NCBI RefSeq assembly: GCF_045310525.1
Contig: NZ_JBJHZY010000001.1
Coordinates: forward strand, 248,001-312,000
Direction of reading: 5' to 3'
Length of the DNA: 64,000 nt
Origin: Clostridium_AT radicumherbarum
Lineage (GTDB): Bacteria > Bacillota > Clostridia > Clostridiales > Clostridiaceae
Each line of letters opens with the position of its first letter. Within the stretch, counting starts at the first letter, position 1. The notes under the pieces were generated by a model. That model was not told the DNA's origin. It was given only the letters and a program-made list of their open reading frames with translations, and made no database searches. Made by a program: the position numbers and the translations under genes. This document shows, in pieces, positions 42,341 through 50,003 of the stretch.

Positions 42341-43705
42341 TTATCTACTTCTTTGTGCTTCAACTATGTCCTTTGCGATTTCATTAGCATTTTTATAAAT
42401 CTCATTTGAATTAACAGTGAGAAGCTCTCCATCCCTAGAAACTATTTTGCCATTAACAATAGTCATTTTAGTGAAGCTGGAATTTCCAAGGCAAACTAAT
42501 GATACAAGCGGATCATGACAGCCTGCATACTCAATTTTATTAAGATCAAATAAAATAATATCTGCAGCTTTACCAATATCTAATCTTCCCGTATCCTTTC
42601 TTCCAAGCACATCTGCTCCGCCTCTTGTAGCCACCTTTAAGATTTCATAGGCATTTAAGCCATTAACTCCATATTTTAAATGATTTAATAAATAGGCCCT
42701 TCTAACTTCTTCCCACATATTTGAGCCGTCATTGCTTGCACTTCCATCTACTGCAATGCTGAGCTTTCCGCCAGCTTTAACTATATCTGTAGTTCTGCAA
42801 ATTCCGCTGTTAAGCTTCATATTTGATGATGGGCAATGTGCTATACCAGAGCCCTTTAAATTATTTATTTCCCTATCACTTAAGTATATACCATGAGCAA
42901 ACCATACATCAGGGCCTACCCATTCAAGTTCTTCCATTAGCTCAAAAGGTCTCCTGCCGTATCTTTCAAGACAGAAATTTTCTTCATCCAGGGTTTCTGC
43001 AAGATGGGTATGCATCATAACTCCAAGCTTCCTTGCTAAATTCTTAGTTTCAACCATTAAAGCTTTGGTTACTGAGAAAGGAGAACAAGGTGCGAAGGCT
43101 ATTCTAGTCATAGCAAAGTCATAGGGATTATGGTATTTACTAACTAGTCTTTCACAATCCTCTAATATTTTACTTTCAGTTTGTACAACTGACATTGGTG
43201 GCAGTCCACCTTGATCTTTGCCAAGGGACATAGAACCCCTTGTGGCATGAAATCTGATTCCTATTTCATTGGCAGCCTTAATTTGGTCGTCAATTAAAGT
43301 ATTTGGCTGGTTATTTGGGAAAACATAATGATGATCAGAGGTCAGTGTACAGCCTGTTCTAAGCAGCTCACTAAAGCCTACCATTGCTCCATAGTAAACT
43401 GCCTCAGGAGTTATGTTCTTCCAAAACTCATAAAGTCCAATAAGCCAAGGGAAAAGAGGTTTTTCCTGAACTTCTTTAATACCTCTAAATAAGGTTTGAT
43501 ATAAATGATGATGAGTGTTTACAAAACCGGGAAGGGCAATAAGGCCTGTACAATCAATAACTTTACAATCATCAGATACTGATAAGTCCTTACCTATGGC
43601 TGTGATCTTTGAATCTTGGATGAGAATACTGCATTCTTCGAATATTTCTTCTCTGTCATTAAAGGTATAAATGCAGTTAATGTTTTTTAATAGTAATGTG
43701 TTCAA
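42341..43705 (-). CDS. Amidohydrolase, 8-oxoguanine deaminase/chlorohydrolase-like
   Basis: The amidohydrolase metal motif THHH (in PGFVNTHHHLYQTLFRG), the later HTHLAE, the His in FAHGIYLS and the VDGSASNDGSN segment with its Asp define this family. Overall pattern fits 8-oxoguanine or guanine deaminases and TrzN/AtzA-type hydrolases. The start is TTG 43705, with AGGGGGT 7 nt upstream. The known roles are purine salvage or deamination. It has no partner enzymes or purine transporter here. An inverted repeat (TGCATACA and TGTATGCA) lies 55 bp upstream. Confidence 0.8.
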   Translation of the reverse strand: MNTLLLKNINCIYTFNDREEIFEECSILIQDSKITAIGKDLSVSDDCKVIDCTGLIALPGFVNTHHHLYQTLFRGIKEVQEKPLFPWLIGLYEFWKNITPEAVYYGAMVGFSELLRTGCTLTSDHHYVFPNNQPNTLIDDQIKAANEIGIRFHATRGSMSLGKDQGGLPPMSVVQTESKILEDCERLVSKYHNPYDFAMTRIAFAPCSPFSVTKALMVETKNLARKLGVMMHTHLAETLDEENFCLERYGRRPFELMEELEWVGPDVWFAHGIYLSDREINNLKGSGIAHCPSSNMKLNSGICRTTDIVKAGGKLSIAVDGSASNDGSNMWEEVRRAYLLNHLKYGVNGLNAYEILKVATRGGADVLGRKDTGRLDIGKAADIILFDLNKIEYAGCHDPLVSLVCLGNSSFTKMTIVNGKIVSRDGELLTVNSNEIYKNANEIAKDIVEAQRSR

Positions 43706-43759
43706 TATTGTTACCCCCTAAAATAAAATATTGAGTATTTTTAGTGGTTAACTCGACAC

Positions 43760-43805
43760 TGCATACAAAGAAATGAAAATTTCAAATAATTAAGAAATGT
43801 ATGCA
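43760..43805. promoter_or_regulatory. Inverted repeat upstream of the amidohydrolase gene
   Basis: TGCATACA and TGTATGCA are perfect 8-bp arms separated by 30 bp, with an inner GAAAT/ATTTC pair. It may be an operator, perhaps of a GntR-type regulator. No regulator gene is adjacent. Confidence 0.35.
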
Positions 43806-43858
43806 TAAATATTATATCAGATTAAAGAGTTGTTTTTCTATACAATTTAAATAACTAA

Positions 43859-43898
43859 AGGGAAGTATTTAGGCTGAACCAGCCATAAGTACTTCCCT
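43859..43898. terminator. Hairpin terminator after ung
   Basis: AGGGAAGT and ACTTCCCT flank an inner stem GGCTG-AAC-CAGCC. On the minus strand TTTAGTTATTT follows. It terminates ung just after its stop codon. Confidence 0.75.
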
Positions 43899-43904
43899 GT
43901 GATT

Positions 43905-44579
43905 TTATATATTTTCTATTTGCCAATCTATAGGTTTCTTTCCTATGGAAGCAAGAAACTTATTAGTCTTAGAAAAAGGCTTGCTTCCAAAGAAGCCTCT
44001 GTGAGCAGATAATGGACTTGGATGAACCGATTTTATAATATAATGCCTTGGATTATTTATTATATTTAGTTTAGATTGAGCATTGCTTCCCCATAATATG
44101 AAAACAATAGGGTCTTCTCGATCATTTAATAAACTGATTATTTTATCAGTGAAATGCTCCCAGCCCATGTTATGGTGGGAATTTGCCTGGCCTTCCCTAA
44201 CTGTTAATGCAGTATTAAGAAGCATAACTCCTTGATCAGACCACTTCTTTAAGTAGCCGTTATTAGGTATAAAGCAGCCTAAGTCACTATTAAGCTCCTT
44301 ATAGATATTCATAAGAGAAGGCGGAGCAGGAACACCTGGTTTTACAGAAAAGCTTAAACCATGAGCCTGATTTGCGCCGTGGTAAGGGTCTTGTCCCAAT
44401 ATTACCACCTTTACATCCTTATAATTTGTAAAATGCATTGCGTTAAAAATATCATACATATTAGGGTATATAGTTCTTGTCCTATATTCATTTATTAAAA
44501 ACTGTCTAAGGTTTAAATAGTACTCTTTTTTAAATTCATCTTCTAATAAGTTGTTCCAATCATTTTTTAATACTTGCAT
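43905..44579 (-). CDS. ung: Uracil-DNA glycosylase
   Basis: The family 1 UDG motif GQDPYHGANQAHGLSFS contains the water-activating Asp. The downstream HPSPLSAHRGF carries the catalytic His and DNA-intercalation loop. It removes uracil from DNA. From ATG 44579 it is 224 residues, normal for the family. I prefer this start because GGGTGAT lies 4-5 nt upstream and a GTG at 44588 would overlap that site. It stands alone on the minus strand. Confidence 0.96.
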   Translation of the reverse strand: MQVLKNDWNNLLEDEFKKEYYLNLRQFLINEYRTRTIYPNMYDIFNAMHFTNYKDVKVVILGQDPYHGANQAHGLSFSVKPGVPAPPSLMNIYKELNSDLGCFIPNNGYLKKWSDQGVMLLNTALTVREGQANSHHNMGWEHFTDKIISLLNDREDPIVFILWGSNAQSKLNIINNPRHYIIKSVHPSPLSAHRGFFGSKPFSKTNKFLASIGKKPIDWQIENI

Positions 44580-44693
44580 TTTTATCACCCAAATAGATTA
44601 TATCATAAAAAAGATACTTAAATTGTTAATGGAAAAAATAGCTATAATCAAACTTTACCTTGAGAATAAAAGGATATTTATGGGATAATAAAC

Positions 44694-44705
44694 TTGACCG
44701 GTCAA
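44694..44705. promoter_or_regulatory. TTGACCGGTCAA palindrome (TetR-type operator candidate)
   Basis: This perfect 12-bp palindrome lies just before an orphan start context (GGGGATGATAAG). The shape suits a TetR-family operator. No TetR gene lies in the window. Confidence 0.4.
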
Positions 44706-44770
44706 TATGGTAGAAAAGGGGATGATAAGTTTGATCATATTTAAGAGGTGGCTTAAAGCCTAGAACAATA

Positions 44771-44797
44771 GGGGGAGGTAACTAACCTCCTCTTTAA
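44771..44797 (+). terminator. Hairpin in the decayed stretch
   Basis: GGGGAGGT pairs with ACCTCCTC across AACTA, followed by TTTAAAG. It may end the 13-codon frame opened at about 44720. Confidence 0.45.
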
Positions 44798-44825
44798 AGT
44801 AAGTAAACAATCGAGGTGAATATTT

Positions 44826-44969
44826 ATGGTTGACATGAACTATGAATTTCTATATTATATAATTACAGGTAAAATATACAAGAATCAAATTCAGGTGAAT
44901 GGAGGGGTTAGAAATGAAGTTAAGAAGAGAGGTTTCCGATTATTAACTAAATATTGGAGAAAATATTAA
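44826..44969 (+). CDS. Small ORF of 47 codons, hypothetical
   Basis: ATG at 44826 follows CGAGGTG with good spacing and opens a 47-residue frame rich in Tyr, Ile and Lys, ending in WRKY. It has no recognisable family. Another short frame with GGAGGGG (start 44914) overlaps its end in a different frame. It may be a gene remnant. Confidence 0.25.
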   Translation: MVDMNYEFLYYIITGKIYKNQIQVNGGVRNEVKKRGFRLLTKYWRKY

Positions 44970-45010
44970 CCATCATCTGAGTTTTCATAGATATGCGTCA
45001 TATGAAAGTA

Positions 45011-45034
45011 GCAGGAGGATGTCCTGTTTTTTTT
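45011..45034 (+). terminator. Short terminator
   Basis: CAGGA and TCCTG enclose GGATG and run into eight T residues. Confidence 0.55.
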
Positions 45035-45055
45035 ATTGAATTTTTTAGAGTATAT

Positions 45056-45090
45056 AATCCCGCAGATGGTTAGTTTCTGCGGGATTTTTA
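45056..45090 (+). terminator. Rho-independent terminator
   Basis: AATCCCGCAGA pairs perfectly with TCTGCGGGATT, followed by TTT. Confidence 0.85.
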
Positions 45091-45193
45091 TATGTTTTTT
45101 AAAACTAAATTGTTTAGTACTAAAAAGAAGCATAAAGAGCTAAATGATTGATAATCATTTAATTAATAATGAGAAATAAAAGGAGGCGTAGTA

Positions 45194-45304
45194 ATGATTA
45201 AAGTATTAAGTGAAGTCGTTAACGGAGCAGTATTAGAGGTAAATGGGAGGATAAAGTATTGCAATATAAAAACGGAAAGGAAATATTACCGGCAGAGTTA
45301 TTGA
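45194..45304 (+). CDS. Small ORF of 36 codons overlapping the CD3324-like gene
   Basis: ATG at 45194 follows AAAAGGAGGCG, the best ribosome site in this area. The 36-residue frame (MIKVLSEVVNGAVLEVN...) ends inside the next gene, which uses another frame. It may be a leader peptide coupling translation, or the start of a gene that lost its frame. Confidence 0.35.
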   Translation: MIKVLSEVVNGAVLEVNGRIKYCNIKTERKYYRQSY

Positions 45305-45531
45305 GGGAGCTTCAAAGGTATATACAGGGAGAATTGATTTATATACCAACCTCTGAAGCTAAAAGAAAGGGTTGGGGAGAAAATAATGGTACAAGAGAAA
45401 TTATTAAAAAAAGAAACCTTGAAATTCATAAGCTTTATAAAGCTGGATATACAATTGACTTATTAATGGTTACTTTTAATCTATCAGAAGATAGTATCAG
45501 GAAGATAATATGTAGAATCAATAAAGGATAA
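45259..45531 (+). CDS. CD3324-family protein, putative HTH DNA-binding
   Basis: The 90-residue protein carries the pattern YKNGKEILPAELLRELQRYIQGELIYIP, followed by a predicted helix-turn-helix (TREIIKKRNLEIHKLYKAGYTIDLLMVTFNLSEDSIRKI). This matches the small clostridial CD3324-type family, related to Mor-like activators. The start is TTG 45259 with GGGAGG 8 nt upstream. The target is unknown. It ends just before a GGGACGT hairpin. Confidence 0.7.
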   Translation: MQYKNGKEILPAELLRELQRYIQGELIYIPTSEAKRKGWGENNGTREIIKKRNLEIHKLYKAGYTIDLLMVTFNLSEDSIRKIICRINKG

Positions 45532-45536
45532 TAAAT

Positions 45537-45588
45537 GGGACGTCTAAGCAATGTGGTGCTTATGCATTAAGTTGATGAACGTCCCTTT
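45537..45588. repeat. GGGACGT/ACGTCCC hairpin
   Basis: GGGACGT (45537-45543) and ACGTCCC (45579-45585) enclose an inner AAGCA/TGCTT stem and are followed by TTT. It may serve as a terminator. It belongs to the same GGGACG-type palindrome set as those near 7218 and 29658. Confidence 0.55.
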
Positions 45589-45621
45589 AGCTGCTAATTA
45601 TTTGAAAATTATAAAAAGAGA

Positions 45622-45650
45622 TTGACATTTTAAATTTAGAGTCATATAAT
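45622..45650 (+). promoter_or_regulatory. Sigma-A promoter of the second thrS
   Basis: TTGACA (45622-45627), a 17-bp spacer and TATAAT (45645-45650) lie directly before the T-box leader. It is a near-perfect vegetative promoter. Confidence 0.9.
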
Positions 45651-45656
45651 AACCAT

Positions 45657-45908
45657 AAAGAAAGACAATGATGAGGAAAAGTAAATAAATTACTATTTTA
45701 CAGAGAAAGAAGTTCATCGGCTGAAAGACTTCTAAAAATAAGTGTTGTTGAAAACCACCTCTGAGTTGATTGCTGAAGTCCTTATGGACATAAGCATATC
45801 CGCAGCCAGCGTTAATGGTATTAAGTGACAGTGATAGAGTTTTTAATTGCTGTAATTTGGGTGGAATCGCGATAAACTCGTCCTAAGTATGGGAGGAGTT
45901 TTTTTATT
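45657..45908 (+). ncRNA. T-box leader of second thrS, Thr (ACC) specifier
   Basis: Stem I carries AAGTA and AGAGAAAG, and the specifier side reads GTTGAAAACCACCTC with ACC at 45754-45756. A T-box TGGGTGGAATCGCG (45858-45871) precedes a terminator (AACTCGTCC with GGGAGGAGTT, one mismatch, then seven T). A second module of the same kind follows. Confidence 0.93.
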
Positions 45909-45942
45909 ACATTTAAATTATAGCAAGGATTTGTTTACTATA

Positions 45943-46005
45943 CCTGTAATTTGGGTGGAACCGCGAGAATACTCGTCCCATGTTTATGCATGAGACGAGT
46001 TTTTT
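45943..46005 (+). promoter_or_regulatory. Second T-box antiterminator/terminator module, no Stem I
   Basis: CTGTAATTTGGGTGGAA is repeated almost exactly 94 bp after its first copy. This copy has the T-box core GGTGGAACCGCG and a stronger terminator (ACTCGTCCCATG with CATGAGACGAGT, then six T). No separate specifier stem precedes it, so it must share the Stem I upstream. Confidence 0.85.
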
Positions 46006-46103
46006 ATTTTAAAAAAGCGCATCCATATATGGGATAAGCTGCAAGGCTACAGTAGTAACACTATAGATATTAATATTCTTATAAATAAAAGGAGGTAAAA
46101 ATT

Positions 46104-47870
46104 ATGTTAAAGGTAATTTTAAAAGATGGAAGTGTAATTAATGCAAATGAAGATGAAGGAAGAAGGGCACTAAGACATACAGCTTCACATATATTAGCTC
46201 AAGCAGTAAAAAGATTATACCCAGAAGCTAAGCTTGCTATTGGACCTGCAATAGATACTGGATTCTACTATGATTTTGATATAGATAAGCCTTTTACTCA
46301 AGAAATGCTGGAAAAAATAGAAGAAGAAATGAAGAAGATAATTAAAGAGGACTTGAAACTAGAAAGATCCGTTATGTCAAGAAAAGAAGCACTAAAGCTT
46401 ATGAAAGATAAAGATGAAGCTTATAAGGTTGAGCTTATTAATGACTTACCAGAAGAGGAAGAACTGTCATTCTTTAGGCAGGGTGATTTTATAGATTTAT
46501 GTGCAGGCCCTCATGTACTCTCAACAGGAAAGGTTAAAGCTATAAAGCTTTTATCTGTTGCTGGTGCCTACTGGAGAGGCAGTGAGAAGAATAAAATGCT
46601 TCAAAGAATATATGGAACTGCCTTTGCAAAAAAGAGTGAGTTAGATGAATATTTAAATATGCTTGAAGAAGCTAAAAAGAGAGATCACAGAAAGCTTGGC
46701 AAGGAGCTTAAGCTATTTGCACTTATGGAGGAAGGCCCAGGATTTCCGTTCTTCCTGCCTAAGGGTATGATTTTGAAAAATATTCTAATAGATTATTGGA
46801 GGGAGCTTCATAGAAAAGCTAACTATGTAGAAATTGAAACTCCAATTATTTTAAATAGACAGCTTTGGGAAACTTCCGGACATTGGGACCACTACAAAGA
46901 AAATATGTACACTGTTAACATTGATGAAGAAGAATATGCTATAAAGCCAATGAATTGTCCTGGTGGAATGCTGGTTTATAAATCAGAAACACATTCCTAC
47001 AGAGATCTTCCAATAAGAGCGGGAGAACTAGGCAGAGTTCACAGACATGAGCTGTCAGGAGCACTTCACGGGCTAATGAGAGTAAGAGCCTTTACTCAGG
47101 ATGATGCCCACATATTTATGATGCCTGAGCAGATTAAAGACGAAATTAAAGGAGTAGTTAAGCTTATTGATGAGGTTTATGGGAGATTTGGCTTTAAATA
47201 TAATGTAGAACTATCAACAAGACCAGAAAATTCTATGGGAACAGATGAAGAATGGAATATGGCTGAGGTTGCTCTTAAGGAAGCTTTAGAAGACATAGGA
47301 ATGCCCTTTAAAATAAACCCGGGGGATGGAGCCTTCTATGGACCAAAGATAGATTTTCATCTACAAGACAGTTTAGGAAGAACTTGGCAGTGCGGAACAA
47401 TACAGCTAGACTTTCAGCTTCCTCAGCGTTTTGATTTAAATTATATAGGAAGAGATGGAGAAAAGCATAGGCCAATAGTAATTCATAGAGTTATATTTGG
47501 AAGCATTGAGCGTTTCATAGGAATACTAATAGAACATTTTGCAGGAAAATTCCCAACTTGGCTAGCTCCGGTGCAGGTTAAGGTACTTCCAATATCTGAT
47601 AAGTATAACTCCTACGCAGAAAGTGTATTCAAGATACTAAGAGATAAGGGTATTAGGGTGGAAATTGATGACAGAGCAGAAAAGGTTGGCTTTAAAATAA
47701 GAGAAGCTAGAAATGAAAGAGTGCCTTATATGATTGTTCTTGGAGAAAAAGAGCAGGCAGACGGGACTATTACTGTAAGAAAAAGAGATGATGGTCAGCA
47801 AAGTAGTGTTGTGCTTTATGAGTTTATTGCAGAAATAAGAGAAGAAATAGATAATAGGCAGCTTAAATAG
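46104..47870 (+). CDS. thrS: Threonyl-tRNA synthetase 2, TGS domain deleted
   Basis: This 588-residue enzyme keeps about ten residues of the TGS start (MLKVILKDGS), then jumps to the editing domain, HTASH at 25-29, about 48 residues earlier than in the first thrS. DLCAGPH follows. The core has canonical MNCPGG, HELSGALHGLMRVRAFTQDDAH and VIHRV, and the anticodon domain is complete. It should charge tRNA-Thr and still edit. AAGGAGG precedes ATG. Control is by a T-box with two terminator modules, so it is probably reserved for threonine starvation. Confidence 0.93.
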   Translation: MLKVILKDGSVINANEDEGRRALRHTASHILAQAVKRLYPEAKLAIGPAIDTGFYYDFDIDKPFTQEMLEKIEEEMKKIIKEDLKLERSVMSRKEALKLMKDKDEAYKVELINDLPEEEELSFFRQGDFIDLCAGPHVLSTGKVKAIKLLSVAGAYWRGSEKNKMLQRIYGTAFAKKSELDEYLNMLEEAKKRDHRKLGKELKLFALMEEGPGFPFFLPKGMILKNILIDYWRELHRKANYVEIETPIILNRQLWETSGHWDHYKENMYTVNIDEEEYAIKPMNCPGGMLVYKSETHSYRDLPIRAGELGRVHRHELSGALHGLMRVRAFTQDDAHIFMMPEQIKDEIKGVVKLIDEVYGRFGFKYNVELSTRPENSMGTDEEWNMAEVALKEALEDIGMPFKINPGDGAFYGPKIDFHLQDSLGRTWQCGTIQLDFQLPQRFDLNYIGRDGEKHRPIVIHRVIFGSIERFIGILIEHFAGKFPTWLAPVQVKVLPISDKYNSYAESVFKILRDKGIRVEIDDRAEKVGFKIREARNERVPYMIVLGEKEQADGTITVRKRDDGQQSSVVLYEFIAEIREEIDNRQLK

Positions 47871-47877
47871 TGAAAAT

Positions 47878-47945
47878 AAACCTAAAGCCATGTGTTTTCG
47901 TTAATTATTACATTCAAACGACAACACTAAGGCTTTAGGTTTATT
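47878..47945. terminator. Terminator between thrS2 and the MFS gene
   Basis: AAACCTAAAGCC pairs perfectly with GGCTTTAGGTTT. An inner stem, GTGTTTTCGTT with AACGACAACAC, lengthens it, and ATTCTTTTCC follows. Confidence 0.8.
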
Positions 47946-47991
47946 CTTTTCCTAAAAATTTATATTATCTCTATTTTAAAATCTATTCTTT

Positions 47992-49224
47992 TTATTTTTC
48001 AAATACAAAGCTTCTTTCCTTAACTGGCTCCTTTAATTTGATACATAACAAAACTGTTATAAGCATTAGAATTATTAGTACATTCATTGGAACGGTCATG
48101 GAATCCGTCTTAGTGGATTTAAGGGCATCCATACCAAATATAAAAATTATACCTGAAATTTGTCCCATCATCATAAGTATACCGCTTGAGGTTCCTTCAG
48201 GAGCTGGATAGGCGATTTCAGCTCCGTATTGAAAACCTAAGGGTGCACAGCTTAGCATAAAGAAACCAAGACTAAAGGCAGAAATAAGAACAACAGGATA
48301 GCTTGTAGCATAGGTAATTCCTATAAGACCAGGAATAGAGCCTGTTATAGCTAATATAATAAAACCTACTCTATTATGAAGCTTATCAGAAAGCAGTGGT
48401 ATTATAGCTGAACCAATAACTCCGCTTAAAACCATGCTTCCACCTATAATTCCTGCCTGAATTGATGTAAAACCGCGAGGCTTAAGTATATTTTCAATCC
48501 AAGTTGATAGGCCGTTAAATACTCCAAGACCAATAAAAAAGATAATCATTAATAAGATAAATTCTTTATTTGTAAGCATTTGCTTTAAACCGTCAAAAAC
48601 TAAGGACCTTTCTTCCTCCTCTGGTTTGCATTGAGCTGTGGGGGGATTTTCCTTTGCAAAGGCTATAAAGAGTACTGCTGAAAGTAAAGATACTATTCCA
48701 TAATAAAGGAGCATCTTTGGAATATTGTTACCTATAATAAGATAAGGTGTTAGTACTAAGCCTGCAATTAGACCTAGGTAACCTGCAAGCCAAGCTAATC
48801 CTGATGCTGTACCCCTTTCTTCAATAGGAAACCATCTAGCAGCAACTTTAGTAACAGCATTGACTATAAATGGTTGTCCAATTGCAATGCCTATTTGAAA
48901 TATTAATACAAAGGTATAATTTGAAGGGAAAAGTCCCCTAAGAAGGCCGAATACACCTGTTAAAATTGAACCTATTCCAACAGATATATGAAAGCCATAG
49001 GTATCTATAAGCCATGAAGCAGGTATAGAAGCAAATATGTATACAATCATAAATACCATAGAAAGAATTCCAATGCTAAGCTCAGAAACCTTAAAATAAG
49101 CAGCTGCATCCGTAGTGATGGCAGCAAAGGTTATCCATAATAGCTGCTGCACAGCCATCATAAGCATGAACATAAAAAGAACTACCCATCTGTATTTGTA
49201 GGTTACAAGCTCTTTATTTTCCAT
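47992..49224 (-). CDS. Major facilitator superfamily transporter
   Basis: This 410-residue protein has twelve predicted hydrophobic helices. I start at ATG 49224, giving MENKELVTYKYRWVVL, because TAGGAGG lies just upstream; the longer frame to 49290 lacks a ribosome site. The loops WLIDTYGFHISVGIGS and RWFPIEERGTASGLAWLAG are typical MFS motifs. The substrate is unknown; a small hydrophilic compound or drug are both possible. It is convergent with thrS2 and divergent from the next gene, with no operon partner. Confidence 0.85.
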   Translation of the reverse strand: MENKELVTYKYRWVVLFMFMLMMAVQQLLWITFAAITTDAAAYFKVSELSIGILSMVFMIVYIFASIPASWLIDTYGFHISVGIGSILTGVFGLLRGLFPSNYTFVLIFQIGIAIGQPFIVNAVTKVAARWFPIEERGTASGLAWLAGYLGLIAGLVLTPYLIIGNNIPKMLLYYGIVSLLSAVLFIAFAKENPPTAQCKPEEEERSLVFDGLKQMLTNKEFILLMIIFFIGLGVFNGLSTWIENILKPRGFTSIQAGIIGGSMVLSGVIGSAIIPLLSDKLHNRVGFIILAITGSIPGLIGITYATSYPVVLISAFSLGFFMLSCAPLGFQYGAEIAYPAPEGTSSGILMMMGQISGIIFIFGMDALKSTKTDSMTVPMNVLIILMLITVLLCIKLKEPVKERSFVFEK

Positions 49225-49452
49225 TATAAAGCCTCCTAAAATTAAATAAATGCATATATAAATATTATCACCTGTTTGCAGGCCGTGCAATTATAAGTAT
49301 ATTTAATTTAGCAGACAAAAAGATATTCCAAATTCATTTTTAATAGCATATCTTGTTTAATATCATATACTATAAGGAACAGTGTTCAGCTATAAAGTGT
49401 TTATAAACTGCATTTCTACTGCATCCAGAAATTAAGAAGAAGGAGGGAAACC

Positions 49453-49953
49453 ATGAGTAATACAAAAACTGTTGTAGTTGGCGCATTATTGGCAGTTATA
49501 GCAGCTTTGTTTCAAGTAATTCCTGTTTTTCTTTCAGAGCTATTTGTTATTTTAACTATACTTAGTGCAGTTCCTATTTATATTGTTTCAAGATTAAGTC
49601 CTAAAATCGGCCTATTATCTTATTTCACTGCTAGTATGCTTATTATGCTTATAAGTACCCATGAAGGGATATTTTTCTTATGTACTAATGGAATTATAGG
49701 AATTTCACTTGGAATATGCAGCTACTATACAAAAAAGAAGACCATTACTTGGCTTATAAGTTCTGTAATCCTAACTATTACCTTAAGTATTATGAATTAT
49801 GGCATAGGTATACCTGTTTTTGGTACAAATATTCCTGGTGGAATAATAATTCAATTAGCCATATTATTTATATTTTCAGTAGTCTATAATATTTTTTATT
49901 ATAATTTTTCAAGCCTTATTTTTAAATTGATTAAAAAGCTTAAAATCTATTAA
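49453..49953 (+). CDS. Integral membrane protein, possible ECF-type substrate-binding subunit
   Basis: This 166-residue protein has about five or six hydrophobic helices. The N-terminal KTVVVGALLAVIAALFQVIP helix and overall size resemble S-components of ECF vitamin transporters or the YybS/DUF2232 group, but no specific family is certain. AAGGAGGG precedes ATG. It stands alone, and a terminator follows. Its role is unassigned. Confidence 0.6.
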   Translation: MSNTKTVVVGALLAVIAALFQVIPVFLSELFVILTILSAVPIYIVSRLSPKIGLLSYFTASMLIMLISTHEGIFFLCTNGIIGISLGICSYYTKKKTITWLISSVILTITLSIMNYGIGIPVFGTNIPGGIIIQLAILFIFSVVYNIFYYNFSSLIFKLIKKLKIY

Positions 49954-49962
49954 CTAATTGTT

Positions 49963-49998
49963 AAAAAGAGAGGCTAGGTAAAATATGCCCCTCTTTCA
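49963..49998 (+). terminator. Terminator after the membrane protein
   Basis: AAAGAGAGGC pairs with GCCCCTCTTT around a loop of about 14 nt. It has a T run on the minus strand and a short one on the plus strand, so it may serve both converging genes. Confidence 0.65.
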
Positions 49999-50003
49999 GT
50001 AAT

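Larger units (their letters stand above)
44590..45190. other. Gene-poor stretch with decayed-looking remnants
   Basis: No gene-sized frame is present. The stretch has a TTGACCGGTCAA palindrome, several orphan Shine-Dalgarno/start combinations that open frames of 10 to 47 codons, and two or three terminator-like hairpins. It looks like the leftovers of deleted or mutated genes. Confidence 0.5.

Noticed and set aside
45943..46005. A complete second T-box riboswitch before thrS2
   Set aside because: There is room only for the antiterminator/terminator part (about 94 bp); no second specifier stem is present.
46104..47870. Second thrS as an assembly duplication of the first
   Set aside because: The two proteins differ in core motifs and in domain content, and the leaders are clearly different.
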